Below, one piece after another: positions 9,595-24,600 of a DNA stretch of 64,000 nucleotides (the first letter of the stretch is position 1; every line of letters begins with the position of its first letter). The notes below the pieces were generated by a model, which was not told where the DNA came from, ran no database searches, and saw nothing but the letters and a program-made list of their open reading frames with translations. A program made the position numbers and the translations under genes. Source of the stretch: Pomphorhynchus laevis (taxonomy: Eukaryota > Acanthocephala > Palaeacanthocephala > Echinorhynchida > Pomphorhynchidae); contig WNNJ02003433.1 in NCBI GenBank assembly GCA_012934845.2, positions 62,001 to 126,000 on the forward strand, in the 5' to 3' direction.

Positions 9595-11726
9595 CACGAC
9601 TTTAAGTAACCATGTCACTTCTAGACGATCACTTCAGCATTGAAATGATGAGTACTTGGAAACACTCATCAGTAGAATGAGTTACACACTAGTCGTTTCG
9701 ATTGTTTGTGTAACATTGTGAATAGGCGTTTCCGACACTGCTTAATTGTCTTAGGCTCACGCTCTTTACAAGATCGAATTGCTGTGCGGACCATCCTTAA
9801 ACACAAGGCAGAGTTAATTGCTAAATTGTCGCGGAACTCGTTGATTCGTAATGGATACGGCATGTATAATAGTAGTGCAAGGATGTGCTAAGTAAACAAC
9901 GGTCCAAGATTTTTTACGAAATACAGCATTAATAATAAATGGTGTTGCTTGATTGATTAGACTTCGATTCACGACTTTTATTCACAATGTCACTTCTAGA
10001 CGACCAATTCAGCATTGAAATGATGAGTACAGGGAAACACTCATTAGTAGAATAAGGTACACTTTAGTCGTCGGTTGCCTGTTTAACATGGTGAATATAG
10101 GAATTGCCGACACTTTGCTTATCTGTCTAAGGCTTACTCTCTCAAACAGATCGAATTGCTATGGGGACCATCCTTAAAACCTAGGCAGAGGTTATTGCTG
10201 AATTGTCGCTGCACTTGTTATATCCTTAATGGATACGGCAGGTATAATAGTAGTGCACAGATGTGCTGAGTAAACAACGGTCCAGGATTTCTATCGAAAT
10301 AGAGCATTAATACTAAATTGTGTTGCTTGATAGACTGGACTTCGATTTCCGACTTTCAGTCACCATGTCACTTCCTGACGACTACTTCAGCATTAAAATT
10401 ATGAGTACTCTTACACTCATCAGTAGAATGATGTACACTTTGGTCGTTTCAGTTGCCTGTGTTACATTGTGAATATAGGCGTTTCCGACATCTTGCTTAA
10501 TTGCCTTAGGCTTACGCTCTTAACTAAATAGAATTGCTGTGCGGACCATCCTTAAACACTAGGCAGAGGTTATTGCTGAATTGTCGCTGCACTTGTTGGA
10601 TCCGAAATTGATACGGCAGATATAATAGTACTGCACGGATGTGCTGAGTAAATAACGGTCCAGGATTTCTTGCGAAATACAGCATTAATACTAAATGATG
10701 TTGCTTGATTGACTGGACTTCGATTCACGACTTTCAGTGACCATGTCGATTCTAGACGACCACTTCAGCATCGAAATAATTAGTACCTGGAAACACTCAT
10801 CAGTAGAATGCGGTACACTTTGGTCGTCGGTTGCCTGTGTGACATTGTGAATATAGTCATTGCGACACTTTGCTTATCTGTCTAAGACTTACGCTCTCAA
10901 ACAGATCGAATTAATTTGCGGACTATCCTTAACAACCAGGCAAAGGTTATTGCTGAATTGTCGCTGCACTTTTTATATCCTTAAAGAATACGTCATGTAT
11001 AATAGTATTGCACAAATGTGCTGAGTAAACAACGGTCCAGGATTTCTTACGAAATACAACGTAATACGAATTGGTGTTGCTTGATAGACTGGACTTTAAT
11101 TGACGACTTTAGTCACCATGTCACTTCTAGACGACCATTTTAGCATCGAAATGATGAGTACTTTGCAACAATCATTAGTAGAATGAGGTACACACTTGTC
11201 GTTTCGGTTGCCTGTTTGACATTGTGAATATAGGCGTTTCCGACACTTTGCTTAATTGTCTGAGGCTTACGCTCATTACCAGATAAAGTTGCAGTGCAGA
11301 CCATTATTTAACACTAGGCAGAGGTTATTGTTGAATTGTCGCTAAACTTGTTGGATCCGTAATGGATACGGCAGGTATAATAGTACTGCATAGATGTGCT
11401 GAGTAAACAACGGTCCAGGATTTCTTACGAAATACAGCATTAATACTAAATGGTGTTGCTTGATAGACTCGACATCGACTCACGACTTTCAGTCACTATG
11501 TCACTTTAAGACGACAACTTCAGCATCGAAATGATGAGTATCCAGCAACACTCATCAGTAGAAACGCAACCACTTTGGTCGTTTCTGTTGCCTGTTTAAC
11601 ATTGTGAATATAGGCGTTACCGCCACTTTGCTTAATTGTCTAAGGCTTACGCTCTCAAACAGATCGAATTGCTGTGCGGACAATCCTTCAACACTAGGCA
11701 GAGGTTATTGCAGAATTGTCGCTGCA
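9595..11726 (-). repeat. Satellite block A, inverted copy of part of block B
   Basis: About 5.7 tandem units at a step of about 375-378 bp (landmark cactcatnagtagaat near 9664, 10038, 10424, 10795, 11172, 11550). The block is the reverse complement of 20114-22245: rare variants are shared, for example the aaacgcaaccactttgg variant at ~11561 matches ccaaagtggttgcgttt at ~20261, and both edges line up at a constant coordinate sum of 31840. No gene is present; short frames in either strand are chance. Confidence 0.9.
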
Positions 11727-12380
11727 ATTTTGAAAAGTAATGCATGAAAATTCAGCAAATGTACTTACGTTGTTTGAATTGAATTGTTTATCACATTGAT
11801 GCCATAATTCACTGAGTTAATATTGTGGTATGAAGTTAATAATATAATTGCCAAAGTCGGAATTGATATTAGTAAAGTTAACAGGAACATGTTGTTTTCT
11901 AAATCATATAGAGAAAATCACTGCATTGTCGTATTTATAAATTGAATAACAAAATAATGTGATTCTAATTTGCATTTTGAAAATTAAAAATGCTGTTGAA
12001 AATGCCTACAAAATCAAACAAAAACTTTTAAATTGTAATTTATTAAATTATTAGAATTAGATAGTTTTAAAGAAACGAAGAATAAAATATTTTCCTTTAT
12101 TTAAAAAATACAATATTTCGATATTTCCTGCTATAGTCATCAGGATTCAAAAAAATGTTCACAAATTTCGATTTCAAAATTTATGCCAAAATACAATAAA
12201 AAAGTGATAAAAACATACGAATCGAAAAATTAAAATAATACAATATTAGATCAATTAATAATAATTTAATTTAAACCGAAATCAAAATATTAGAACAATG
12301 AGAAACATACAAATTAAAAATTTTAAATAATGTAATATTAGAAAAATTAATTATAATTTAATTTAAGGTTGAAGTAAAAT
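11726..12380 (+). repeat. 655-bp sequence repeated inverted at 25339-25993
   Basis: Reverse complement of 25339-25993 with few differences (gaaaagtaatgcatgaaaat at 11732 pairs with the same sequence inverted near 25979). Its boundary with satellite block A shares only ~5 bases with the partner copy. AT-rich, no gene seen. Confidence 0.9.
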
Positions 12381-12650
12381 CGCCTCAGTGCTAGTTTTCG
12401 ACAAATATGATGATTTCTGCGGGTTTGTAACATCGAAATAAACAGCTTCTGGTGAAGGAGGATGTCCGCTGGCCGCAAGCTTAAGTCTCGAAAAGGATTC
12501 ATTGTTTCACGCTCTACATGTAGTCCTTCCGTTTAAGCGCATGGAAAACCGAAACTCGCACTTCGTTATGACGGATACCTGGGTAAACACTAAACTGGCA
12601 TGTACGCAAATGAAAACCGTAAATGTCAGCGTCTTAAAAGCATAGGGGGT
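12381..12650. other. Unique, less AT-rich stretch between inverted repeat and satellite
   Basis: Base composition is clearly less AT-rich than its surroundings (for example ggaggatgtccgctggccgc at ~12460). No open frame longer than ~40 codons and no recognised motif. Its origin is unknown. Confidence 0.5.
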
Positions 12651-15600
12651 ATTATTCACAATGTAACACAGGCAACCGAAACAGACAGTGTGAACCTCAT
12701 TCCACTGATGAGTGTTAACCGGTACTCATTATTTTGAATTTCGATGCTGAAGTTGTCGACTAGAAGTGACATGGTCAATGAAAGTCGTAAATCGAAGTCC
12801 AGTCTATTAAGCAACACCATTTAGTATAAATGCTGTATTTCGTAAAAAATTCTGGACCGTTGTTTACTCAGCACATCCGTGCAGTACTATTATACCTGCC
12901 GTATCCATTACGGATCCAACGAGTGCAGCGACAATTAGGCAATAACCTCTGCCTAGTGTTAAAGGATTGTCCGCACAGCAATTCGATCTGTTTGAGAGAG
13001 TAAGCCTGGAACAATTAAGCAAAGTGTCGAAACGCCTATATTTACAATGTCACACAGGCAACCGAAACAACTGGTGTGTAACTAATTCTACTGATGAGTG
13101 TTGCCATATACTCATCATTTCGATGCTGAAGTAGTCGTCTTAGAGTAACATGGTGACTAAAAGTCGTGAATCGAAGTCCAGTCTATCAAGCAACACCATT
13201 TAGTATAAATGCTGTATTTCGAAAGAAATCCTAGACCGTTGATTACTCCGCACAACCGTGCAGTACTATTATACCTGCCGTATTCATAACCGATCCAACA
13301 AGTGCAGCGACAATTCAGCAAAAACCTCTGCCTAGTGTTTAAAAATGTTCTGCACTGCAATTTGATCTGGTTAAGAGCGTAAGCCTAGGACAATTAAACA
13401 AAGTGTCGGAAACGCCTATATTCACAATGTCACACAGGCAAACGAAACGACCAGTGTGTACCTCATTCTACTAATGAGTGTAAGAGTACTCATCATTTCG
13501 ATGCTTAAGTAATCGTCTAGACGTGACATGGTTACTGAAAGTCGGAAAAAAAGTCTAGTCTATCAAGCAACATCATTTAGTATGAATGCTGGATCACGTA
13601 AGAAATCCTGGACCGTTGTTTACTCAGCACATCTGTGCACTACTATTATACGTACCGTATCCATTAAGTATATAACGAGTGCAGCGACAATTTAGCAAAA
13701 ATATCTGCTTAGTAATTAAGGATGGTCCGCACAGCAATTCGATCTTTTTGAGAGAGTGAGCCTTAGACAGATAAGCAAAGAGTCGGCAATTCCTATATTC
13801 ACAAGGTTAAACAGGCAACAGACGACCAAAGTGTACCTCATTCTACTGATGAGTGTTTCCGGGTACACATCATTTCGATGCTGAAGTGGTCGTCTAGGAG
13901 TGACATGGTGACTGAAAGTCGTAAATCGGAGTCCAGTCTATCAAGCAAAACCATTTCGAATAAATGCCGTATTTCGTAAGAAATCCTTGACCGTTGTTTA
14001 CTCAGCACATCCGTGCACTACTATTTTACCTGCCGTAACCATTAGGGATCGAACAAGTGCAGCGACAATTCAGCAATATTCTCTGCCTAGTGTTTGAGGA
14101 TGGTCCGCACAGCAATTCGATCTGGTTAAGAGCGTAAGCCTAAGACAATAAAGTAAAGTGTCGAAAACGACTATATTCAAAATGTCAAACAGGCAACCGA
14201 AACGACTAGTGTGTAACTCATTCTACTGATGAATTTTGCGGGGTACTCATCATTTTGATGAAGAAGTGGTCGTCTAGAAATGTCATGGTGACTGAAAGTC
14301 GTGAATAGAAGTCCGGTATATCAAGCAACACAATTTAGTATGATTGCTGTATTTCGTAAGATATCCGGGTCCGTTGTTTACTCAGCAAATCCGTGCATTA
14401 CTATTATACCTGCGTATCCATTACGAATCCAACGAGTGCAGCGAAAATTAAGCAATAACCTCTGCCTAGTGTTATGGGATGGTCCGCACACCAATTCGAT
14501 CTGTTTGAGAGCGTAAGCCTAAGACAATTAAGCAAAGTGTCAAAACGCCTACATTCACAATGTCCCACAGGCAACCAAAACGACTAGTGTGTTACTCATT
14601 CTTCTGATAAGTGTTGCTTGATACTCATCAGTTCGATGCTAAAGTGCTCGTCTAGAAGTGACATGGCAAAAATAAGTCGTGAATAGAAGTATAGTCTATC
14701 AAGCAACTCCTTTTAGTATTAGTGCAGTATTTCGTAAGAAATCCTGGACCGTTGTTTACTCAGCACATCCGTGCAGTACTATTTTACCTGCCGTATCAAT
14801 TACAGATCCAACGAGTACAGCGACAATTCAGCAATAACATCTGGATAGTGTTTAATAATTGTCTGCACTGCAATTCGATCTGGTTAAGAGCGTAAGCCTC
14901 AGACAATTAAGCAAAGTGTCAGAAACGCATATATTCACAATGTCCCATAGGCAAAAAAACGACTTGTGTGTAACTCATTCTAATGATGAGTGTTCCAGGA
15001 TACTCATCATTTCGATGCTGAAGTAGTCGTTTAGAAGTGACATGGTGACTAAAAGTCGTGAATCAAAGTCCAGTCTTGAAAGCAACACCATTTAGTATAA
15101 ATGCTGTATTTCGTAAGAAATCCTGGACTGTTGTTTACTCAGCACAACCGTGCAGTACTATTATACCTGCCGTATCCATTACCGATCCAACAAGTGCAGC
15201 GACAATTCAGCAAAAACCTCTGCCTAGTGTTTAATAATAGTCTGCACTGCAATTCGATCTGGTTAAGAGCGTGAGCCTCAGACAGTTAAGCAAAGTTGCG
15301 GAAACGCCGATATTCACAATGTCACACAGGAACCGAAACGACTAGTGTGTACCTCATTCTACTGACGAGTGTTGCCAAGTACTTATCATTTCGATGCTAA
15401 AGTGGTCGTCTAGAAGTGACATGGTTACTGAAAGTCGGTAAACGAAGTCCAGTCTATCAAGCAACACCATTTAGTATTGATGATGTAATTCGCAAGAAAT
15501 AAAAAACCGTTGTTTACTCAGCACATATGTGCACTACTATTATACCTGCCGTATCCATTAAGGATATAACGAGTGCAGCGACAATTAAGCAATAACCTCT

Positions 15601-18600
15601 GCCTAGTGGTTAAGGGTGGTCCGCACAGCAATTCAATCTTTTAATGAGAGTAAGCCTCAGACAGATAAGCAAAGTGTCGGCAATTCCTATATTCACAATG
15701 TTAAACATGCAACCGACGACCAAAGTTTACCTTATTCTACTGATTAGTGTTTCCGGGTATTTATCATTTCGATGCTGAAGTGGTCGTTTAGAAGTGACAT
15801 GGTGACTGAAAGTCGTGAATCGAAGTCAAATCAATCAAGCAACACCATTTAGTATTAATGCTGAATTTCGTAAGAAATCTTGGACCGTTGTTTACTCAGC
15901 ACATCCGTTCACTACTTTTATACCAGCCGTATCCATTACAGATCCAAAGTGTCCTGCGACAATTCACAAAAAACTCTGCCTTGTTTTTGAGGATGGTCCG
16001 CAAAGCAATTCGATCTGGTTAAGAGCGTGAGCCTCAGACAATTAAGCAAGATGTAGGAAACGCCTATATTCACAATGTCAAATAGGAAACCGAAATGACC
16101 AGTGTGTACCTCATTCTACTGATGAGCGTTGCGGGGTACTCATCATTTTAATGCAAAAGTAGTCGTCTAGAAGTGTCATGGTGACTGAAAGTCGTGAAAA
16201 GAAGTCAGGTCTATCATGCAACACCATTTAGTATTATTGCTGTATTTCGTAAGAAATCCTGAACCTTTGTTTACTCAGCACATCAGTGCAGTAATATTAT
16301 ACCTGCCGTATCCATTAAGGATTCAACGAGTGCGGCGACAATTAAGCGATAACCTCTGCCTAGTGTTTGAGGATTGTCCGCACAGCAATTCGATCTGTTT
16401 AAGAGCGTAAGCATTAGACAATTAAGCAAAGTGTCGGAAACGCCTATTCACAATGTTACACATGCTATCGAAACGACTGGTGTGTAACCTATTTTACTGA
16501 TGAGTGTTGCCGGATACTCATCATTTCGATGCTGAAGTTGTCGTCTTAAAGTGACATAGTGACTGAAAGTCGTGAGTCGAAGTCGAGTCTATCAAGCAAC
16601 ACCTTTAAGTATTAATGATGTATTTCGAGAGAAATCCTGGACAATTGTTTACTAAGCACATCCGTTCAGTACTATTATATCTGCAGTATCCATTACAGAT
16701 CCAAAAAGTGCAGCGACAATTCAGCAATAACCTCTGCCTAGTGTTTAATAATGGTCTGCACTACAATTCGATCTTGTTATGATCGTAAGACTCAGACAAT
16801 AAAGCAAAGTGTCGCAACGCCTATATTCACAATGTCACAAGGCAACCGAAACGATTAAAGTGTACCTCATTCTACTGATGAGTGTTGCCGAGTACTCATC
16901 ATTTCGATGCTGAAGTGGTCGTCTAGAAGTGACATAGTGACTAAGAGTCGGAAATCGAAGTCCAGTCTATCAAGCAACACCATTTAGTATAAATATATTA
17001 TTTCGTAAGAAATCCTAGACCGTTGTTTACTAAGCACATATGTGCACTACTATTATACCTGCCGTATCCATTAAAGATCGAACAAGTGCAGCGACAATTC
17101 AGCAATATTCTCTGACTAGTGTTTGAGGATGGTCTGCACAGCAAATTTATCTGGTTAAGAGCGTGAGCTTAAGACAATTAAGCAAAGTGTCGGCAATTCC
17201 TATAATCAAAATGTCACACAGGCAACCAAAACGACAAGTGTGTACCTCATTCTACTGATGAGTGTTGCGGGGTATTTATCATTTTGATGCAGCAGTGGTC
17301 GTCTAGAAGTGTCATAGTGACTGAAAGTCGTGAATTGAAGCCTTGTCTATAAAGCAACACCATTTAGTATTATTGCTGTATTTCGTAAGAAATCCTGGAC
17401 GATTGTTTACTCAGCACATCCGTGCAGTACTATTATACCTGCCGTATCTATTACGGATCGAACGAGTGCAGCGACAATTAAGCAATAAACTCTGCCTTGT
17501 GTTTAATGATGGTCCGCACAGCAATTCGATCTGGTAAAGAGCGTGAGCATCAGACAATTAAGCAAAGTGTCGGAAACGCCTATTCACAATGTTACACATG
17601 CTATCGAAACGACTGGTGTGTAACCTATTTTACTGATGAGTGTTGCCGGATACTCATCATTTCGATGCTGAAGTTGTCGTCTTAAAGTGACATAGTGACT
17701 GAAAGTCGAGAGTCGAAGTCGAGTCTATCAAGCAACACCATTTCGAATAAATGCCGTATTTCTTAAGAAATTATTAACCGTTGTTTACTTAGCACATCCG
17801 TGCACTACTATTATACCTGCAGTAACAATTAAGGATCGAACAAGTGCAGCGACAATTCAGCCATATTCTCTGCCTAGTGTTTGAGGATGAGCCGCACAGC
17901 AATTCGATCTGGTTAAGAGCGTAAGCCTCAGACTATTAAGCAAAGTGTCGGAAACGCCTATATTCACAATGTAAACACAGGACAGAAACGAACAGTGTGT
18001 ACTTCATTCTACTGATGAGTGTTGCCGAGTACTCATCATTTCGATGCTAAAGTGATCATCTAGAAATGACATGGTGACTAAAAGTCGGAAATCGAAGTCC
18101 AGTCTATCAAGCTACACCATTTAGTAAAAATTAGTATTTCGTAAGAAATCCGGGTCCGTTTTTTACTCAGCACATCCGTGCCGTACTATTATACATTTCG
18201 TATCCATAACAAATCCAACGAGTGCAGCCACAATTCAGCAATAACCTCTGGCTAGTGCTTTATAATAGTTTGCACAGCAATTCGATCTGTTTGAGAGCGT
18301 AAGTCTTAGACAATCAAGCAAAGTGTCGGAAACGCCCATATACACAATGTCACACAGGCAACCAAAAGACCAGTGTGTAACTCATTCTACTGGTGAGTGT
18401 TGCAAAGTACGTATCATTTTGATGCTAAAGTCGTCGTCTAGAAGTGACATGGTGACTGAAAGTCGTAAGTCGAAGTCCAGTTTATCACGCAACACTATTT
18501 ACTAAAAATGCCGTATTTCGTAAGAAATCATGAACCGTTATTTACTCAGCACATCCGTGCTCTACTATTATACTTGCCGAATCCATTACGGATTAAACGA

Positions 18601-21600
18601 GTTCAGCGACAATTCAGCAATAAACTCTGCCTTGTGTTAAAGGATGGTCCGCACAGCAATTCGATTCGGTTAAGGGCGTGAGCCTCAGACAATAAAGCAA
18701 GGTGTCGGAAACGCCTATTTACAATGTGCATAGGTTATCCAAACGACTGGTGTGTAACTTATTTTATTGATGAGTGTTACAAAGTACTCATCATTTCGAT
18801 GCTGAAGTTGTCGTCTAGAATTGACATGGTGACTAAAAGTCGTGAATCGAAGTGCAGTTTTTTAAGCAAGACCATTTCGAATAAATGCCGTATTTCGTAA
18901 GAAATTATTGACTGTTGTTTACTTAGCACATCCGTGCACTACTATTATACCTGCCGTAACCATTAAGGATCGAACAAGTGCAGCAACAATTCAGCAATAT
19001 TCTCTGCCTTGTGTTTGAGGATGGCCGCACAGCAATTCGATCTGGTTGAGAGCGTAAGCCTCAGAAAATTAATCAAAGTGTCGGAAACGCCTGTATTCAC
19101 AATGTAAACACATGACCGAAACGACAAGTGTGTACCTCATTCTACTGATGAGTGTTGCTAAGTACTCATCATTTCGATGCTAAAGTGGTCGTCTAGAAGT
19201 GACCTTGTGACTAAAAGTCGGAAATCGATGTCCAGTCTATCAAGCTTCACCATTTAGTAAAAATGCCGTATTTCGTAAGAAATCCTGGACCGTTTTTTAC
19301 TCCGCACATCCGTGCACTACTATTATACCTTTCGTATCTATAACGGATCCAACGAGTGCAGCCACAATTCAGCAATAACATCTGCCTAGTGTTTAAAAAT
19401 AGTCCGCACAGCAATTCAATCTTGTTTAGAGCGTAAGCCTCAGACAATTAAGCAAAATTTCCAAACGCATATATTCACAATGTCAAACATACAACCGAAA
19501 CAACCTGTGTGTACCTTATTCTACTGATAAGTAGTGCCGAGTACTCATTATTTCGATGCTGATGTGGTCGTTTAAAAGTGAGATGGTGACTGAAAGTCGT
19601 GAATCGAAGTCCAGTCTATCAAGCAACACCATTTAGTGAAAATGCCGTATTTCGTAAAACATCCTGGATCGTTGTTTACTCAGCTATCCGGGCAATACTA
19701 TTATACCTGCCGTATCCATTAAGGATCTAACGAGTGCAGTGGCAATTCAGCAAAAACCTCTGCCTAGTGTTCAATAATGGTGTGCACTGCAATTCGATCT
19801 GGTTAAAAGCGTAAGACTCGGACAATTAAGCAAAGTTTTGGAAACCCCTATATTTACAATGTCATACAGGCAACCGAAACAACCAGTGTGTACCTCATTC
19901 TATTGATAAGTGTTGCCAGGTACTCATCATTTCAATGCTGAAGTTGTCGTCTAGAACTGACATAGTGACTAAAGTCGTCAATCGAAGTCCAGTCTACCAA
20001 GCAACACAATTTAGTATAAATGCTGTGTTTCGTAAGAAATCCAGGACCGTTGTTTACTCAGCACATCCGTGCTGTACTATTATACCTGCCGTATCCATTA
20101 CGAATCCAACGAGTGCAGCGACAATTCTGCAATAACCTCTGCCTAGTGTTGAAGGATTGTCCGCACAGCAATTCGATCTGTTTGAGAGCGTAAGCCTTAG
20201 ACAATTAAGCAAAGTGGCGGTAACGCCTATATTCACAATGTTAAACAGGCAACAGAAACGACCAAAGTGGTTGCGTTTCTACTGATGAGTGTTGCTGGAT
20301 ACTCATCATTTCGATGCTGAAGTTGTCGTCTTAAAGTGACATAGTGACTGAAAGTCGTGAGTCGATGTCGAGTCTATCAAGCAACACCATTTAGTATTAA
20401 TGCTGTATTTCGTAAGAAATCCTGGACCGTTGTTTACTCAGCACATCTATGCAGTACTATTATACCTGCCGTATCCATTACGGATCCAACAAGTTTAGCG
20501 ACAATTCAACAATAACCTCTGCCTAGTGTTAAATAATGGTCTGCACTGCAACTTTATCTGGTAATGAGCGTAAGCCTCAGACAATTAAGCAAAGTGTCGG
20601 AAACGCCTATATTCACAATGTCAAACAGGCAACCGAAACGACAAGTGTGTACCTCATTCTACTAATGATTGTTGCAAAGTACTCATCATTTCGATGCTAA
20701 AATGGTCGTCTAGAAGTGACATGGTGACTAAAGTCGTCAATTAAAGTCCAGTCTATCAAGCAACACCAATTCGTATTACGCTGTATTTCGTAAGAAATCC
20801 TGGACCGTTGTTTACTCAGCACATTTGTGCAATACTATTATACATGACGTATTCTTTAAGGATATAAAAAGTGCAGCGACAATTCAGCAATAACCTTTGC
20901 CTGGTTGTTAAGGATAGTCCGCAAATTAATTCGATCTGTTTGAGAGCGTAAGTCTTAGACAGATAAGCAAAGTGTCGCAATGACTATATTCACAATGTCA
21001 CACAGGCAACCGACGACCAAAGTGTACCTCATTCTACTGATGAGTGTTGCGGGGTATTTATCATTTTGATGCAGCAGTGGTCGTCTAGAAGTGTCATAGT
21101 GACTGAAAGTCGTGAATTGAAGCCTTGTCTATAAAGCAACACCATTTAGTATTATTGCTGTATTTCGTAAGAAATCCTGGACGATTGTTTACTCAGCACA
21201 TCCGTGCAGTACTATTATACCTGCCGTATCTATTACGGATCGAACGAGTGCAGCGACAATTAAGCAATAAACTCTGCCTTGTGTTTAATGATGGTCCGCA
21301 CAGCAATTCGATCTGGTAAAGAGCGTGAGCATCAGACAATTAAGCAAGATGTCGGAAACGCCTATATTCACAATGTAACACAGGCAACTGAAACGACCAA
21401 AGTGTACATCATTCTACTGATGAGTGTAAGAGTACTCATAATTTTAATGCTGAAGTAGTCGTCAGGAAGTGACATGGTGACTGAAAGTCGGAAATCGAAG
21501 TCCAGTCTATCAAGCAACACAATTTAGTATTAATGCTCTATTTCGATAGAAATCCTGGACCGTTGTTTACTCAGCACATCTGTGCACTACTATTATACCT

Positions 21601-24600
21601 GCCGTATCCATTAAGGATATAACAAGTGCAGCGACAATTCAGCAATAACCTCTGCCTAGGTTTTAAGGATGATCCCCATAGCAATTCGATCTGTTTGAGA
21701 GAGTAAGCCTTAGACAGATAAGCAAAGTGTCGGCAATTCCTATATTCACCATGTTAAACAGGCAACCGACGACTAAAGTGTACCTTATTCTACTAATGAG
21801 TGTTTCCCTGTACTCATCATTTCAATGCTGAATTGGTCGTCTAGAAGTGACATTGTGAATAAAAGTCGTGAATCGAAGTCTAATCAATCAAGCAACACCA
21901 TTTATTATTAATGCTGTATTTCGTAAAAAATCTTGGACCGTTGTTTACTTAGCACATCCTTGCACTACTATTATACATGCCGTATCCATTACGAATCAAC
22001 GAGTTCCGCGACAATTTAGCAATTAACTCTGCCTTGTGTTTAAGGATGGTCCGCACAGCAATTCGATCTTGTAAAGAGCGTGAGCCTAAGACAATTAAGC
22101 AGTGTCGGAAACGCCTATTCACAATGTTACAGAAACAATCAAAACGACTAGTTTGTAACTCATTCTACTGATGAGTGTTTCCAAGTACTCATCATTTCAA
22201 TGCTGAAATGATCGTCTAGAAGTGACATGGTTACTAAAAGTCGTGAATTGAAGTGTAGTCAATCAAGCACAATTATTTATTATTAATGCTGTATTTCGTA
22301 AGAAATCTTAGACCGTTGTTTACTCAGCACATCCGTGCAGTACTATTATACCTGCCGTATCTATTACAGATCCAACAATTGCAGCGACAATTCAGCAATA
22401 ACCTCTGCCTTGTGTTTAAGAATGGTTTGCACAGCAATTCGATCTGGTTAAGAGCGTAAGCCTCTGACAATGAAGCAAAGAGTCGGAAACGCATATATTT
22501 ACAATGTCACACAGGCAACCAAACGACACGTGTGTACTTCATTCTACTGATGAGTGTTGCCGAGTACTCATCATTTCGATGCTGGAGTGGTCGTCTAGAA
22601 GTGACCTGATGACTGAAAGTCGTGAATCAAAGTCCAGTTTATCAAGCAACACAATTTAGTATAAATGCTGTATTTCGTAAGAAATCCTGGACCGTTGTTT
22701 ACTTAGCACATCCGTGCAGTACTATTATACATGCCGTATCCATAACGGATCTAACGAGTGAGCCACAATTTAGCAATAACCTCTGCCTAGTGCTTAAGTA
22801 TAGTTTGCACAGCAATTCGATCTGTTTTGAGCGTAAGCCTTAGACAATTAGGCAAAGTGTCGGCAACGCTTATATTCACAATGTAACACATGTAATGAAA
22901 CGACCAAAGTGTACCTTATTCTACTGATAAGTTTTGCCGGGTGCTCATCATTGCGATGCTGAAGTGGTCGTCTAGAAGTAATATTGTGACTTTAAGTCGT
23001 AAATCGAAGTCCTGTATATCAAGCAACACTATTTAGTATTAATGCTGTATTTCGTAAGAAATCCTAACCGTTGTTTACTCAGCACATTTGTGCACTACTA
23101 TTATACCTGCCGTATTTATTTTATTAATATAACGAGTGCAGCGACAATTCAGCAGCAACCTCTGCCAAGTGTTTAAAGATTGTACGCACAGCAATTTGAT
23201 CTAATTAAGAGCTTAAGCCTATGACAATTTAGCAAAGTGTCGGAAACGCCCATATTCACAATGTCACACAGGCAACCGAAACAACCAGTGTGTACATCAT
23301 TCTACTGATGAGTGTTGCCGAGTACTCAATATTTTGATGCTAAAGTGGTCGTCTAGAAGTGACATGGTGACTGAAAGTCGCGACTCGAAGTCCAGTCAAT
23401 CAAGCAACACTATTTAGTATAAATGCCGTATTTCGTAAGAAATCATAGACCGTTGTTTACTTAGCACATCCTAGCTCTACTACTATACATGTCGTATCCA
23501 TTACGGATCTAAAGAGTGCATAATCAGGATCCGTAATGGATATCTGCCGTATCCATTACGGATCCAACGAGTGCAGTGACAATTCAGCAATAACCTCTGC
23601 CTAGTGTTTAATAATGGTCTGCACTGCAATTTGATCTGGTTAAGAGCGTAAGCCTTTGACAGTTGAGTAAAGTTACGGAAACCCCTATATTCACAATGTC
23701 ATACATGCAACCAAAACGACCAGTGTGTACCTCATTCAATTGATGAGTGTTGCCAGGTACTCATCATTTCGATGCTGAAGTTTTCGTCGCGAAGTGACAT
23801 AGTGACTAAAAGTCGGAAATCGAAGTCCAGTCTATCAAGCAACACCATTTAGTATAAATGCTGTTTTTCGTAAGAAATCCTAGACCGTTGTTTACTAAGC
23901 ACATCAGTGCACTACTATTATACCTGCCGTATCTATTAAGGATCGAACAAGTGCAGCGACAATTCAGCAATATTCTCTGCCTAGTGTTTAAGGATGGTCC
24001 GCACAGAAAATTGATCTGGTTAAGAGCGTAAGCTTAAAACAATTAAGCAAAGTGTCGGAAACGCCTAGATTTACAATGACACACAGGCAACCAAAACGAC
24101 CAGTGTGTACCTCATTCTACTGATGAGTGTTGCAGAGTACTCATCATTTTGATGCAGAAGTGGTCGCTCAGAAGTTACATGGTGACTAAAGTCGTCAATC
24201 GAAGTCCAGTCTATTGAGCAACACCATTTAGTATTAATGCTGTATTTCGTAAGAAATCCTGGACCGTTATTTACTCAGCACATCTATGCAGTACTATTAT
24301 ACCTGCCATATCCATTACGGATCCAACAAGTGCAGCGACAATTCAGCAATAACCTCTGCATATTGTTAAATAATGGTCTGCACTGCAATTTTATCTGGTT
24401 AAGAGCGTTAGCCTCAGGCAATTAAGCAAAGTGTCGGAAACGCCTATATTCACAATGTCACACAGGCAACCGAAACGAGCAGTGTATACCTTATTCTACT
24501 AATGAGTGTTGCCAAGTACTCATCATTTCGATGCTGAAGTGGTCATCTAGAAGTGACGTGGTTACTGAACGTCGTGAATTGAAGTCAAATTAATCAAGCA

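Noticed and set aside
9669-24425. Many 60-73-codon frames within the satellite, some repeated identically
   Set aside because: They repeat because the satellite repeats; unit variants break and open them at random and no domain pattern is present.
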